In this document: piece by piece, positions 23,717-32,148 of the stretch
Layout of the letters: every line of letters begins with the position of its first letter
Numbering within the stretch: position 1 is the stretch's first letter
Source of the DNA: Chthonomonas calidirosea
GTDB lineage: Bacteria; Armatimonadota; Chthonomonadetes; Chthonomonadales; CAJBBX01
Reading direction: 5' to 3'
Length of the DNA: 64,000 bases
Assembly (NCBI GenBank): GCA_020722705.1
Contig: DYKI01000004.1
Span: 1 to 64,000, forward strand
The notes under the pieces: model-generated
The model's input: the letters and a program-made list of their open reading frames with translations, nothing else
What the model was told of the DNA's origin: nothing
The model's database searches: none
Position numbers and translations under genes: made by a program

Positions 23717-25890
23717 TTCGTCTCCTTATGGCCAGGTATGCCGTCGCCATCACAAAAGGGGGGCCCAAACACCCCCGCGAGCGCCCTAAGCGCCGCAGCC
23801 TCCGGACCGGCATCAACTCTCACATCCTCCGAAGTGCGAGGCCAGAGGCGCAGGAGCGGCCGTCCATCACGCACCGCCACGGTCGCCACACCCGTAACGG
23901 TCACCTTCGACGCCAGAGGTGGTGCACCGATCGGCACCGGTTCATCTTCCACGCCAAAGTCCTTGCGGCCATCGAGCACGACCTCCATGGCACAAGGCCC
24001 GCTCAGCGACATTCGACCGTCACCGTGGCCGGCCACAAGACCGGATGCGCGGACCACGCCTTGCGAGACCAGGCTCCCGACCACGGGGCCTCCTTGGCCC
24101 GGCATCCTCCATGCCGAGCCGCCGGTCTCCCTGGGGCAGACGTGCATGTCCACGAGAGCCGCGCGTGCATCCACGATCACGCGCTCGCCGTCGAGCGTAG
24201 CGGCGCGTCCGGTCAGCGCCACCCAATCGCCTGGCTGGAGAGGCAACGCGTCTGCAGGGGCCAGCTCGACCCGCATCGCCGCGCTTGAGCCGGTCGAGGC
24301 AACAAAGAGCCGTCCCACAAAGTGATCGGTACCGCCAACCACGAGCGCGCGCTTCAGCCGTATCGGGAAGCCATCGCGAACCGATCGTACAGCCTCAACC
24401 GAGGGAGTGAAGGGAGTTGCCTCCGCGCCCATCAGGAAACCGGCACACTGAGATGAACCGGCGGCTATCTTGACGGATGAGCGCTTGGCGACATACCCTG
24501 CACCTGAAACCGTTACCGTCCATGGACCCGGCGCCAGGTCCACAAACGCGTAGAAGCCTGTCCCATCGGTTCTTGTGACTCGCGTGGCCTTGCCGGAAAC
24601 CGTTACGACTGCGCCGTCCACCGGCTCCAGCGAGTTGGCATCGCGGACGAAACCGTACACATGCCCATGCCGGGGACGTACCTTCCACGGCATCCTGGGC
24701 TCGACGGCAGGGCTCGCGAAGGGCGCATTGCCATGCCGCGAGGTGACCGCAAGAGCACGGTAGAACTCCTCATTGTAGCGCTGCTCCGATCCGTCAGGGC
24801 CGACATTCGTTGAGGCATAGCAGTACAGGAGCACGCCGTGCGCTCGGTTTCCGCGCTTCGACGCACGTCGGATCGCCGCGATCTGTCGGAGAGAATCCGG
24901 TATCGTGTTCAGCCAGATGCCGCTCGACGGCACGGCCCACCGACCAAACTGGTTGTCTTTTGCCCAGTCAATCCACAGCCGGAACCACTCGGCGTGCCGC
25001 GTCTCACGATAGTAGGACATCAGGCAGTTGAGATCCAGGATTCCCTCGGCCATCCATGAGCGCCAATCCTGGAACACGCGCGTCATGGCTGCGGACTTGG
25101 TATTCCACTCCTCCAGCGTTCGCGGCCCCTGCCCCCATGTGACGGTTGCCGCCGACACGATCAACCTGGGCCGCACTGCGGCAGCCAGACTGTACACCTT
25201 GCGCACGAGCGCGGTCACCTGGTCACGACGCCACTGCATCCACACGGGATCGGACGGCCTGGGCTGCCCGGTGCGTCCGTATCGGGCGTTGAAACGCGCG
25301 ACACTGATGGGGTTGTAGCCCCAATCGGCTCCGCCGTAGCGCACGAAGTCGAAATGGATCCCGTCTACGTCATAGTGCCGCGCAACATCAAGGTAGATGC
25401 GGAACGCATGATCGGCCGCATCGGGATGGCCGGGGTCAATCTTCGTGGCTTCCCCGTCGTAGTCCGCTCCTTTGTCGGATAGGCTCAGCCACTCCGGATG
25501 TGCAAGAGCCACGTGGCGGGGGTTGCCCCTGCTCCTGCCCACCGCGCATGTGTTGATCCAAGCGTGGACGGATACCCGCGGCTTCCCGCTGTGGGCCTGG
25601 GCGATGAGGCAGGCCAGACCATCGAAACGCTCCGGGTTGTCGGAAGCCCACGGCTCGTACCGAGACGCGTAATAGGCATCACCGCCCTTGCGCACCTGCA
25701 CAAATACGGAGTTGCAGTTGGCCAACCGAAGTCGTCTGAGCAGGTCCTGTATCTCTTCCCTTGACTTCAGGGCAGGGCTGAATGCGTCGGCCCAGAACGC
25801 GCGGATTTCCTGCCCTCCCGCTGCATTGGAGCCAAGGAGCAGGACCAACGCCGCAACCGCCGCCAAGCGGGCTGCTTTCATTGTTCGCAT
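23713..25890 (-). CDS. Secreted GHL10 (DUF187) glycoside hydrolase-like protein with Ig-like domain
   Basis: A 725-residue exported protein. A signal peptide (LAAVAALVLLLGSNAAGG) is followed by a GHL10/DUF187 TIM barrel at about residues 28-370: IRAFWADAFSPALKS, NSVFVQVRKGGDAYYAS, VDGIHFDFVRYGG and LNCLMSYYRE. A carboxypeptidase-regulatory-like beta domain follows (HVYGFVRDANSLEPVDGAVV, about 405-475), then an OB-like C-terminal part. GHL10 proteins are thought to cleave peptidoglycan or polysaccharide glycosidic bonds. Coupling to NamZ supports a wall-degrading role here. AGGTGG precedes the ATG at 25890. Confidence 0.82.
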   Translation of the reverse strand: MRTMKAARLAAVAALVLLLGSNAAGGQEIRAFWADAFSPALKSREEIQDLLRRLRLANCNSVFVQVRKGGDAYYASRYEPWASDNPERFDGLACLIAQAHSGKPRVSVHAWINTCAVGRSRGNPRHVALAHPEWLSLSDKGADYDGEATKIDPGHPDAADHAFRIYLDVARHYDVDGIHFDFVRYGGADWGYNPISVARFNARYGRTGQPRPSDPVWMQWRRDQVTALVRKVYSLAAAVRPRLIVSAATVTWGQGPRTLEEWNTKSAAMTRVFQDWRSWMAEGILDLNCLMSYYRETRHAEWFRLWIDWAKDNQFGRWAVPSSGIWLNTIPDSLRQIAAIRRASKRGNRAHGVLLYCYASTNVGPDGSEQRYNEEFYRALAVTSRHGNAPFASPAVEPRMPWKVRPRHGHVYGFVRDANSLEPVDGAVVTVSGKATRVTRTDGTGFYAFVDLAPGPWTVTVSGAGYVAKRSSVKIAAGSSQCAGFLMGAEATPFTPSVEAVRSVRDGFPIRLKRALVVGGTDHFVGRLFVASTGSSAAMRVELAPADALPLQPGDWVALTGRAATLDGERVIVDARAALVDMHVCPRETGGSAWRMPGQGGPVVGSLVSQGVVRASGLVAGHGDGRMSLSGPCAMEVVLDGRKDFGVEDEPVPIGAPPLASKVTVTGVATVAVRDGRPLLRLWPRTSEDVRVDAGPEAAALRALAGVFGPPFCDGDGIPGHKETK

Positions 25891-25948
25891 CCGAGTACCA
25901 CCTTTCCATCACGGCGAACCCATCGAGAGGCCCGTCTGCACATCACGC

Positions 25949-25977
25949 TTGCGCACTCATGCGACCCGCTGTATAAT
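25949..25977 (+). promoter_or_regulatory. Promoter for the SigH-like gene
   Basis: TTGCGC (25949-25954) and a perfect TATAAT (25972-25977) are 17 bp apart. Transcription would begin near 25984, leaving a leader of about 40 nt before the first ATG at 26023. Confidence 0.75.
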
Positions 25978-26022
25978 GCACACAAGCTTACGCTCGGCGC
26001 AAGCCGACGGTGCCTGGGTCCG

Positions 26023-26787
26023 ATGATGAAGCCGAACAAAGCAGACACGTGGGCGCAGGGCACTCAGAGAAAACAGCCAAGCGCCGGAGAGAGGGCCGTG
26101 GACTCCTCCAATATCCCCTACAGCTTTGCAGCCGTCGCTATGTCCTTTCTCGACATGACTGACACCGATACCGTTGCCTGCGCACAGATGGGCGACCGGC
26201 GAGCGGCTGAGCGGCTCCTCAACAAGTACCAGAATCTCGTCAAGACGGCCGTCCGGCGCTTCTACATCCCTGGCGCCGAACGGGACGACATCTTGCAGAT
26301 CGGGATGTTGGGCCTATGGCAGGCGATAGTTGATTTCCGCTCTGACCGGTCATCTTCCTTCCCCGCCTTCGCCAGAGTCTGCATCCGAAGACACCTGCTC
26401 ACAGCGATTAAGTCGGCGCGCCGACAGAAGCAGGCAGCGCTCAACACCTCGCTCCCTCTGGAGACAGCAGCGGCGTCCGAGCGGCCCTTTCAGGAAGCAC
26501 CGGTTGGAGTCTGCGCCGGCGGGACGGATCCGGAAGCGACGATGATCTCGCAGGAGCACATGGTTGCTCTCCGAAGGGCGTTGCGGCGGGTGCTGTCGGA
26601 CTTTGAGTGGCGGGTTCTGGGATGTTTCCAGTCCGGCATGTCGTATCACGAGATTGCCACCCAGCTCGGATGCAAGGTAAAGTCCGTAGACAATGCGCTG
26701 GTGCGCATCAGGCGCAAGGCTTTGGCAGTGCGCGCTGCCGATGACATTGCGCCCATTCCGAGCGCCGGCGCCTGTCTTATCCGCTGA
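26023..26787 (+). CDS. RNA polymerase sigma factor, SigH/Spo0H-like
   Basis: A sigma-70 family protein of up to 254 residues. Region 2 (ERLLNKYQNLVKTAVRRFY, DILQIGMLGLWQAIVDFR, FPAFARVCIRRHLLTAIKSA) and region 4 (ALRRVLSDFEWRVLGCFQSG, SYHEIATQLGCKVKSVDNAL) match the SigH type, which lacks region 3. KSVDNALVRIRRKA is the hallmark. SigH controls entry into sporulation in Bacillus but occurs in non-sporulating bacteria too. The first 40 residues are not conserved, so one of the internal ATGs (26140 or 26155) could be the true start. The gene has its own near-consensus promoter. Confidence 0.82.
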   Translation: MMKPNKADTWAQGTQRKQPSAGERAVDSSNIPYSFAAVAMSFLDMTDTDTVACAQMGDRRAAERLLNKYQNLVKTAVRRFYIPGAERDDILQIGMLGLWQAIVDFRSDRSSSFPAFARVCIRRHLLTAIKSARRQKQAALNTSLPLETAAASERPFQEAPVGVCAGGTDPEATMISQEHMVALRRALRRVLSDFEWRVLGCFQSGMSYHEIATQLGCKVKSVDNALVRIRRKALAVRAADDIAPIPSAGACLIR

Positions 26788-26826
26788 CGCCGCAGGTTGT
26801 TCACGCTGTCCCTGGCAACGCTGGCA

Positions 26827-26854
26827 CGGGCTCGGCGGAGCCTCGATCTCCCGA
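26827..26854. repeat. Degenerate copy of the palindromic repeat
   Basis: GGCTCGGCGGAGCC followed by TCGATCTCCCGA matches the repeat found in imuB, dnaE2 and at 60.5 kb, with two changes in the tail. It lies in the 110-bp gap before the M42 peptidase gene. Confidence 0.7.
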
Positions 26855-26897
26855 TGTTCCCGGGCGGGCCGAGGCACGAACACCCAAGGAGCATGGA

Positions 26898-27959
26898 ATG
26901 GACTTTGGTCTGCTGAAGACGCTCTGCGAGACCCCTGGAGTGCCGGGTCTTGAGGAGCCGATCCGAAAGGTCGTCATCAACGAGCTCAAGGGCCTCGTTG
27001 ACGACCTGAAGGTTGACGTGATGGGCAGTGTGATTGGCACAAAGCGGGGCTCCGGCGGACCTCGCGTTATGTTGGCGGCTCACATTGACGAGATCGGATT
27101 CGTAGTGAAGCACATAGACGACAAGGGCTTCGTCCGTCTCCAGCCCATGGGCGGCTGGGATCCGCGCAACATGGTGGCGCAGCGTGTGTACATCCACACC
27201 AGGTCCGGCGAGCGGCTGATGGGCGCGCTCATGCCGGCCTCCAAACCGATCCACATGCTCACTCCCGAAGAGGCCGGCAAGGCGCCGAAGATTGAGGAGT
27301 TCTTTGTTGATCTGGGTCTTGGCGGCGACGAGGTCAAGGCCAAAGTCGAGATCGGTGACCCCGTTACGATGGCCCGCACCGCAGAGCAGGTCGGCCACAA
27401 CGTCCTCAGCAAAACTCTGGATGCGCGTGTCGCCGTGTACGTGATGATCGCGGCCCTGCGTCAGCTCGGCGAGCATCGCTGCGAGGTCGTCGCGGTCGCT
27501 ACGACGCAAGAGGAGGTCGGTCTGCGCGGAGCGACAACAGCAGCCTTCGCCCTCCAACCTGACATCGGCATCGCCATTGATTCGACCCTGGCCAACGATT
27601 TCCCCGGCATCGAAGAGCACATGCAGATCACGAAACTCGGCGGCGGGGCGGCCATCAAGATCATGGACTCGTCTCTGCTGTGCCACCCGAAGCTCGTGCA
27701 GCATTTCCGAGACGTGGCCGACGCGAACGGCATCAAGTATCAGATGGAGATCCTGCCGCGCGGCGGCACCGACGCGGGTGCGATCCAACGCTCACGTGGC
27801 GGGGTCCCCAGCTTCACGCTCTCCGTCCCGTGTCGTTATGTGCACACGGTCAACGAGATGGCGGCAGAGGCTGACATTGATGCATGCGCTGCGCTTCTGG
27901 CCCGATACCTCGAGGACGCGCACAACCGTTCGTACGGTTACGACGACATCCTCGCATGA
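26898..27959 (+). CDS. M42 family metallo-aminopeptidase (FrvX/CelM-like)
   Basis: A 353-residue di-metal aminopeptidase. The metal and catalytic residues are seen in VMLAAHIDEIGF (His and base Asp), LSKTLDARVAVY (bridging Asp), VATTQEEVGLRGA (catalytic Glu pair), IAIDSTLAN (Asp) and CRYVHTVNEMA (His). Members form large tetrahedral oligomers that trim peptides in the cytosol. Some were annotated as endoglucanases on weak grounds. AAGGAG lies 6 bases before the ATG. The stop overlaps the gpsA start (ATGA). Confidence 0.92.
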   Translation: MDFGLLKTLCETPGVPGLEEPIRKVVINELKGLVDDLKVDVMGSVIGTKRGSGGPRVMLAAHIDEIGFVVKHIDDKGFVRLQPMGGWDPRNMVAQRVYIHTRSGERLMGALMPASKPIHMLTPEEAGKAPKIEEFFVDLGLGGDEVKAKVEIGDPVTMARTAEQVGHNVLSKTLDARVAVYVMIAALRQLGEHRCEVVAVATTQEEVGLRGATTAAFALQPDIGIAIDSTLANDFPGIEEHMQITKLGGGAAIKIMDSSLLCHPKLVQHFRDVADANGIKYQMEILPRGGTDAGAIQRSRGGVPSFTLSVPCRYVHTVNEMAAEADIDACAALLARYLEDAHNRSYGYDDILA

Positions 27960-28963
27960 ACCCTGATGCGCCGATAGCCATACTCGGCGCCGGAAGCTGG
28001 GGCACCGCGCTCGCAACGGTGCTCCAGCACAAAGGTCCGCTGCGCATCTGGGCACGAGACCCCGATCTCGCAGAACGCATCGAGACGGAGCGCATGAACC
28101 AACGCTACCTGCCGGGCGTTGCCCTGCCCGACGCACTGCGAGCCACATGCGATCTTGCCGAAGCCCTTGATGGAGCGGCGGCTGCCGTGTTCGCCGTTCC
28201 ATCGTCAGGCATGGCCGAAGTCGCCGCCGCCGCAAGTCCGCTGCTGGAACCCGGAACGCTCATCGTCAACGCCTCCAAGGGACTCGAAGAGACCACCGGA
28301 CAGCGCATGTCGGAGATCATAGCGGCTGCCTGCCCGGAACGCGATCCGGATGCGATCGTTGCCCTGTCGGGTCCCAATCTGGCAACCGAGGTTGCGCACG
28401 GGCTTCCCACCGCGACTGTTGCCGCTTCGAGGTCACAGGATGCGGCCGAAGCGTGCCGCCGACTGTGGATGGGCCCAACGCTGCGGGTCTATACCAGCTC
28501 CGATATCGTAGGGGTCGAGCTCGCCGGTGCCATGAAGAACGTGATTGCCATCGGGGCGGGAGTTTGCGAAGGCCTGGGGTACGGCGACAACAGCAGAGCC
28601 GCCCTGATGACACGAGGGCTGGCCGAGATCACTCGTCTCGGTATGTCACTGGGCGCCGAACAGGCCACTTTCCTCGGGCTGGCCGGCGTTGGAGATCTCA
28701 TTGCCACGGGCGGAAGTCGGCTCAGTCGAAACTACCGGGTGGGATTCGGCCTTGGGGCCGGAGAGCCGCTGCACAGGGTCCTTGAGAGCCTTGGACAGGT
28801 CGCTGAGGGCGTACCGACCACGCGCGCCATCTGCCGCCTGGCCGATCGTGTCGGAGCCGACATGCCGGTGACGCGAGCTATCCACGCCGTCCTGTTCGAA
28901 GGGGCGCCGGTCGTGGCCACCATTGACGCACTCATGCGCCGGCCTCCACGTGATGAGGGTTAG
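27956..28963 (+). CDS. gpsA: Glycerol-3-phosphate dehydrogenase [NAD(P)+]
   Basis: A 335-residue enzyme reducing dihydroxyacetone phosphate to sn-glycerol 3-phosphate for phospholipid synthesis. It has the Rossmann motif AILGAGSWGTALATVLQ, VALSGPNLATEVAHG, the catalytic Lys stretch LAGAMKNVIAIGAGVCEGLG and GLAGVGDLIATG SRLSRN further on. The ATG at 27956 is inside the last codons of the M42 gene, giving a 4-bp overlap. The longer open frame upstream is not conserved. CdsA and a diacylglycerol kinase elsewhere in the window belong to the same lipid pathway. Confidence 0.95.
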   Translation: MNPDAPIAILGAGSWGTALATVLQHKGPLRIWARDPDLAERIETERMNQRYLPGVALPDALRATCDLAEALDGAAAAVFAVPSSGMAEVAAAASPLLEPGTLIVNASKGLEETTGQRMSEIIAAACPERDPDAIVALSGPNLATEVAHGLPTATVAASRSQDAAEACRRLWMGPTLRVYTSSDIVGVELAGAMKNVIAIGAGVCEGLGYGDNSRAALMTRGLAEITRLGMSLGAEQATFLGLAGVGDLIATGGSRLSRNYRVGFGLGAGEPLHRVLESLGQVAEGVPTTRAICRLADRVGADMPVTRAIHAVLFEGAPVVATIDALMRRPPRDEG

Positions 28964-28987
28964 CCGGAAGACCTGGACGGAAGTTGC

Positions 28988-29311
28988 CTACTCGGATTCC
29001 GTCCGCGCCGCGCTCCGGTGCGCCTCCAGCGCCCCAACGTAAAGGTGCATGCCCTTGTTGGCGATCAGCGAACCGCAGACGCTGCCAAGGAAAAGGAGCA
29101 GGATGCGCACAAGCAGCGCCGCAAATCCTCTGACGATGGCGACCAGCGCCGACTCGTCTGCTCCGGCCGGCTTCACGCCCTGGCCAAGCGTTGGGTCGGT
29201 GAACAGACCGTACCCGAGCTTCAGAACGATCCCGATGACCGCCAGACCGCCAAGGAATGTTGCCAAGCCGATCAGGCGTGCGGCAATGTCCGGTCGTCTA
29301 GCTGCCGACAC
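28988..29311 (-). CDS. Small membrane protein with two or three hydrophobic segments
   Basis: A 107-residue protein I do not recognise. Residues about 12-36 (LIGLATFLGGLAVIGIVLKL) and 56-85 (ALVAIVRGFAALLVRILLLF, then LGSVCGSLIANKG) are hydrophobic, with a Gly/Pro-rich loop between them and a charged C-terminus. The start is GTG at 29311. It is convergent with gpsA and divergent from ppk2, so it is probably its own unit. I cannot name a function. Confidence 0.6.
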   Translation of the reverse strand: MSAARRPDIAARLIGLATFLGGLAVIGIVLKLGYGLFTDPTLGQGVKPAGADESALVAIVRGFAALLVRILLLFLGSVCGSLIANKGMHLYVGALEAHRSAARTESE

Positions 29312-29467
29312 GTTGGCCTTCCGACTGAAGTGCGCTCACGAACGGTATTCTAGCATACCCACGGGAAGCCGAACAGCCCCATCCGACATCGTCCTCCGCA
29401 GTCCGGAGCAGGGAAGCCCGCATCCGGCGACGAATCGCCTGAGTGTCATCGTTACGAGGAGACAGTC

Positions 29468-30304
29468 ATGGAATATGCGATTCGAATGAAGCCCGGCGGC
29501 TCCCGGCGGCTTGAGGACATTGACCCCGATTCCCACGGTGGTCTCAGCCGCGAGGAAGCTGCAAGGCTGACTGAGCACCTCGGTGAGCGGGTCGCAGACC
29601 TGGCCGACCTCCTGTTCGCCGCATCCAAGCATTCGCTGCTCGTGGTGATCCAGGGTCGCGATACGGCCGGCAAGGATGGCATCATCAGACGGCTGCTCGG
29701 ATACGTCAACGCACAGAGCTGCCGCGTTGTCCCATTCAAGACTCCGACCACGCCGGAACTGGAACACGACTTCCTGTGGCGTGTCCATGTCCATGCGCCT
29801 GCCCGCGGAGACATTGCCCTCTTCAATCGCTCGCACTATGAAGACGTACTTGTGGTGCGGGTCCGCAAGCTGGTCCCCAAGGCCGTCTGGGAGCGGAGAT
29901 ATGACCACATCAACGCCTTCGAGAACCTGCTTCTGGACAGCGATACCCTGATCGTCAAGATGATGCTTCACATCAGCAAAGACGAGCAGAAGGAGCGGCT
30001 GCTGGATCGCGAGCGCGAGCCCGAAAAGGCGTGGAAGCTGAACCTGGGCGACTGGAAGGAACGAGAGTACTGGGACAGCTACACGGAAGCCTACAACGAG
30101 GTGTTTCGCCGGTGCAGTACCGAGCGCGCGCCCTGGTATGTCATTCCGTCCAACCACAAGTGGTTTCGCGACCTGGCAGCTCTCGAATGTATCGCCGCCA
30201 CGCTCGAACCGCATCGCTCCGCATGGATGGAGTACCTGTCCGACCTGGGGGCTGCGCGCCGAAGCGAGATCGAAGCATTCAGGGACGCCCATCGCACAGT
30301 GTAG
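29468..30304 (+). CDS. Polyphosphate kinase 2 family protein
   Basis: A 278-residue PPK2 enzyme with Walker A GRDTAGKDG (residues 63-71), Walker B region ALFNRSHYEDVLVVRV (about 117-132) and the lid-type DREREPEKAWKLNLGDWKER. PPK2 enzymes transfer phosphate between polyphosphate and nucleoside mono- or diphosphates. The class (AMP or ADP preference) cannot be set by eye. GAGGAG lies upstream of the ATG. Two CHAD proteins, a domain known to bind polyphosphate, are encoded 11 kb away. The 166-bp gap to imuB contains an independent promoter. Confidence 0.9.
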   Translation: MEYAIRMKPGGSRRLEDIDPDSHGGLSREEAARLTEHLGERVADLADLLFAASKHSLLVVIQGRDTAGKDGIIRRLLGYVNAQSCRVVPFKTPTTPELEHDFLWRVHVHAPARGDIALFNRSHYEDVLVVRVRKLVPKAVWERRYDHINAFENLLLDSDTLIVKMMLHISKDEQKERLLDREREPEKAWKLNLGDWKEREYWDSYTEAYNEVFRRCSTERAPWYVIPSNHKWFRDLAALECIAATLEPHRSAWMEYLSDLGAARRSEIEAFRDAHRTV

Positions 30305-30395
30305 CGCCGCCACAGCGTTGCAGGCCACCAACGGCAGGGTTTCGGGGATACGGCACGGCTCTGCCCGATTTCTGCCTATCTTCCTGGCGTTCATG

Positions 30396-30424
30396 TTGAC
30401 ATCTGAGACGTTTTAGTGTACATA
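30396..30424 (+). promoter_or_regulatory. Candidate promoter for imuB-dnaE2
   Basis: A perfect TTGACA (30396-30401) is followed 17 bp later by TACATA (30419-30424), a modest -10. The surrounding 70 bp is strikingly AT-rich compared with the rest of the window. The -10 lies inside the dyad listed separately, so repression by steric block would be possible. Confidence 0.55.
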
Positions 30425-30435
30425 TATATGCACTA
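30414..30435. promoter_or_regulatory. AT-rich dyad, candidate SOS-type operator
   Basis: TAGTG and CACTA form 5-bp arms around a core that contains the self-complementary CATATATATG. The layout resembles the E. coli LexA box (CTGT, AT run, ACAG), but the half-sites differ, and LexA boxes vary between phyla. It overlaps the -10 of the imuB promoter. LexA is not encoded in the window, so binding is only a hypothesis. Confidence 0.4.
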
Positions 30436-30470
30436 CTATTTGCGTCTATTTTCAGTGTCAACGGACTGCC

Positions 30471-32138
30471 ATGTGGATCGTCTGTTACCGTATCCCCGAC
30501 TTCGGCCTTGCCTGCGAACGGAAGCGCCGACCTGAACTTCAGGGTCAGCCCTTCGCTATCGTCGGCGCCGACGACACAGTCCTGACGGCATCCCCCGAGG
30601 CAACGGAGCACGGCGTTCGTTCCGGCATGGCAGCCGCAGCCGCGCGATTGTTCTGTGAAGCCCTGACCATTGCGCCCTACGATCTTCCCGCCTACAACGA
30701 GATGGCGGAGGCGATATGGAACCGCATCGTCCTCGACAGTTCCTTTGTCGAACCTCTCTCTCCCGAAGAATGTCTTGCCGTGTTCTCCGGCCCCGGCATC
30801 ATGGATCGGCTGCACGAGTCGGTTGCCGACATTCGCCGTATCGCGGATGCGACTGTGCACACGGGCATGGCGAAATCACGGTTCACTGCCCGCATCGCGG
30901 CGTTACGCGACCCCGGCAACAGTCCGGTAGTTGTGCGGGCCGGCAGCGAAACCGATTTCCTGAAGACATGCTCGATAGAAGCCGTTACGGACCACCCGAT
31001 CGCCCGCAAGTCGGGAGGGCGAGGCTCCGCCGAGCCGTATGGTCACCAGGGGCATTCGGGAGGGCGAGGCTCCGCCGAGCCGCCACTCCGAGCGTATCTC
31101 GACTCTGCCGACATCGAGCGGCTCAATCGGCTCGGCATTCACACCCTCGGTGATGTGCTTGCCATAGACGAGACAGACCTTCATCGGCAGTTTCGAGAGA
31201 AGGGTTTCCAGTTGCGTCGCCTGGCGCAAGGTCTCGACAGAAATCCGGTACGTGCCCTGTGGCCGCCGACCGTGGCAGAACATAGGCTGCGCAACGAAGA
31301 GGGCATTGAGAACGAGGCGATGCTGGACTCTGCATTGCGGATATGCGCCGAGAGGATATCGGCAGACCTGCAACGTCTCGGGAGGCAATGTCGTCGGATT
31401 ACCCTCACCCTGATTCTGGAGAACGGAGCGAAACACTCCGAAACCGAGCAGCTTCGCAAGCCCGCGGATCAGGCCGATTCCCTTCTTCAAGCAGCTCGCC
31501 GCCTCTATCGCCGATACATGGACGCCGCATTATCGGGAGGGCGAGGCTCCGCCGAGCCGCATGCTCAGGAGGCGCCGGACCACGCCACTCAGCGCAACAA
31601 GGTCGCCGGCCATGCGGCTGAACCCGTGCCTGACAACGGCACGATGTCGCCCGTCGGCAACTCGTTCAATCCGTTGGTCGAAATCGCACTCAGAGCCTCG
31701 GACATCGGCCTGTCCGACAGTATCCAGCCTGTGTTGATTGACGACAACGAGTATTTGCGCGGACTGCCCCATGAACGCAAGGAACGTCTGGACACGGCCA
31801 TTCAACTCGTCAAGGAGCGTTTCGGCGCCGACCGCATCGCTCCCGCATCCAATCAGCGATTCGGATCGCGCCCCTTTCGCCTCTGGACCTATCCCCTGAC
31901 CCGGCGCTTGAACGAAGCGATCGAGGTGGTTACCGATCAGCAGGGCAATCCGGTGCGATATGGCCGGTCGGGCACATGGAGGGAAGTTCGCCTTATCCAG
32001 AACCGCTGGTCGGAGGCGGAATGGCGCATGGGCAAGCTTGAAGAACGCATGGTCTTCCGTATCGAGGAGATATCGGCAGGTCTTGTGGAGATGCAGCGGC
32101 ACGGCGACCGCTGGCGGCTCACCGCTGTGGCCGATTGA
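30471..32138 (+). CDS. imuB: ImuB-like Y-family polymerase homologue (non-catalytic)
   Basis: A 555-residue Y-family protein next to dnaE2, as in mutagenic translesion cassettes. In place of the palm's first metal Asp it has MWIVCYRIPDF. Where active polymerases have an S-x-D-E motif it has SPEECLA (residues 97-103), so catalysis is not expected. ImuB instead links DnaE2 to the sliding clamp. ADIERLNRLGIHTLGDV is the helix-hairpin-helix region. Three in-frame copies of a palindromic repeat encode SGGRGSAEP at residues 181-189, 196-204 and 355-363. No ImuA gene is adjacent. An AT-rich dyad lies upstream. No good ribosome-binding site is seen. Confidence 0.85.
   Translation: MWIVCYRIPDFGLACERKRRPELQGQPFAIVGADDTVLTASPEATEHGVRSGMAAAAARLFCEALTIAPYDLPAYNEMAEAIWNRIVLDSSFVEPLSPEECLAVFSGPGIMDRLHESVADIRRIADATVHTGMAKSRFTARIAALRDPGNSPVVVRAGSETDFLKTCSIEAVTDHPIARKSGGRGSAEPYGHQGHSGGRGSAEPPLRAYLDSADIERLNRLGIHTLGDVLAIDETDLHRQFREKGFQLRRLAQGLDRNPVRALWPPTVAEHRLRNEEGIENEAMLDSALRICAERISADLQRLGRQCRRITLTLILENGAKHSETEQLRKPADQADSLLQAARRLYRRYMDAALSGGRGSAEPHAQEAPDHATQRNKVAGHAAEPVPDNGTMSPVGNSFNPLVEIALRASDIGLSDSIQPVLIDDNEYLRGLPHERKERLDTAIQLVKERFGADRIAPASNQRFGSRPFRLWTYPLTRRLNEAIEVVTDQQGNPVRYGRSGTWREVRLIQNRWSEAEWRMGKLEERMVFRIEEISAGLVEMQRHGDRWRLTAVAD
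31011..31037 (+). repeat. Palindromic repeat, in-frame copy 1 in imuB
   Basis: TCGGGAGGGCGAG followed by the palindromic GGCTCCGCCGAGCC and a final G. It adds SGGRGSAEP to ImuB without breaking the frame. It is identical over 27 bp to the copies at 31056 and 31533. Confidence 0.9.
31056..31082 (+). repeat. Palindromic repeat, in-frame copy 2 in imuB
   Basis: Identical to the 31011 copy over 27 bp and in the same reading frame. It begins 45 bp after the first copy, so the two may have arisen by local duplication or by separate insertion. Confidence 0.9.
31533..31559 (+). repeat. Palindromic repeat, in-frame copy 3 in imuB
   Basis: A third identical 27-bp copy, again encoding SGGRGSAEP. It falls in the variable linker between the finger/little-finger part and the C-terminal domain. 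Confidence 0.9.
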
Positions 32139-32148
32139 AGGGACTGAC

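Noticed and set aside
26898..27959. Endoglucanase (CelM) function for the M42 protein
   Set aside because: The metal and catalytic residues are those of the M42 aminopeptidases; the endoglucanase naming of this family rests on weak evidence.
31960..32148. Longer start for dnaE2 inside imuB
   Set aside because: The extra 63 residues overlap a conserved imuB C-terminus, and the true PHP start (FVHLHVHTPYSF) has an ATG with a good ribosome-binding site at 32149.
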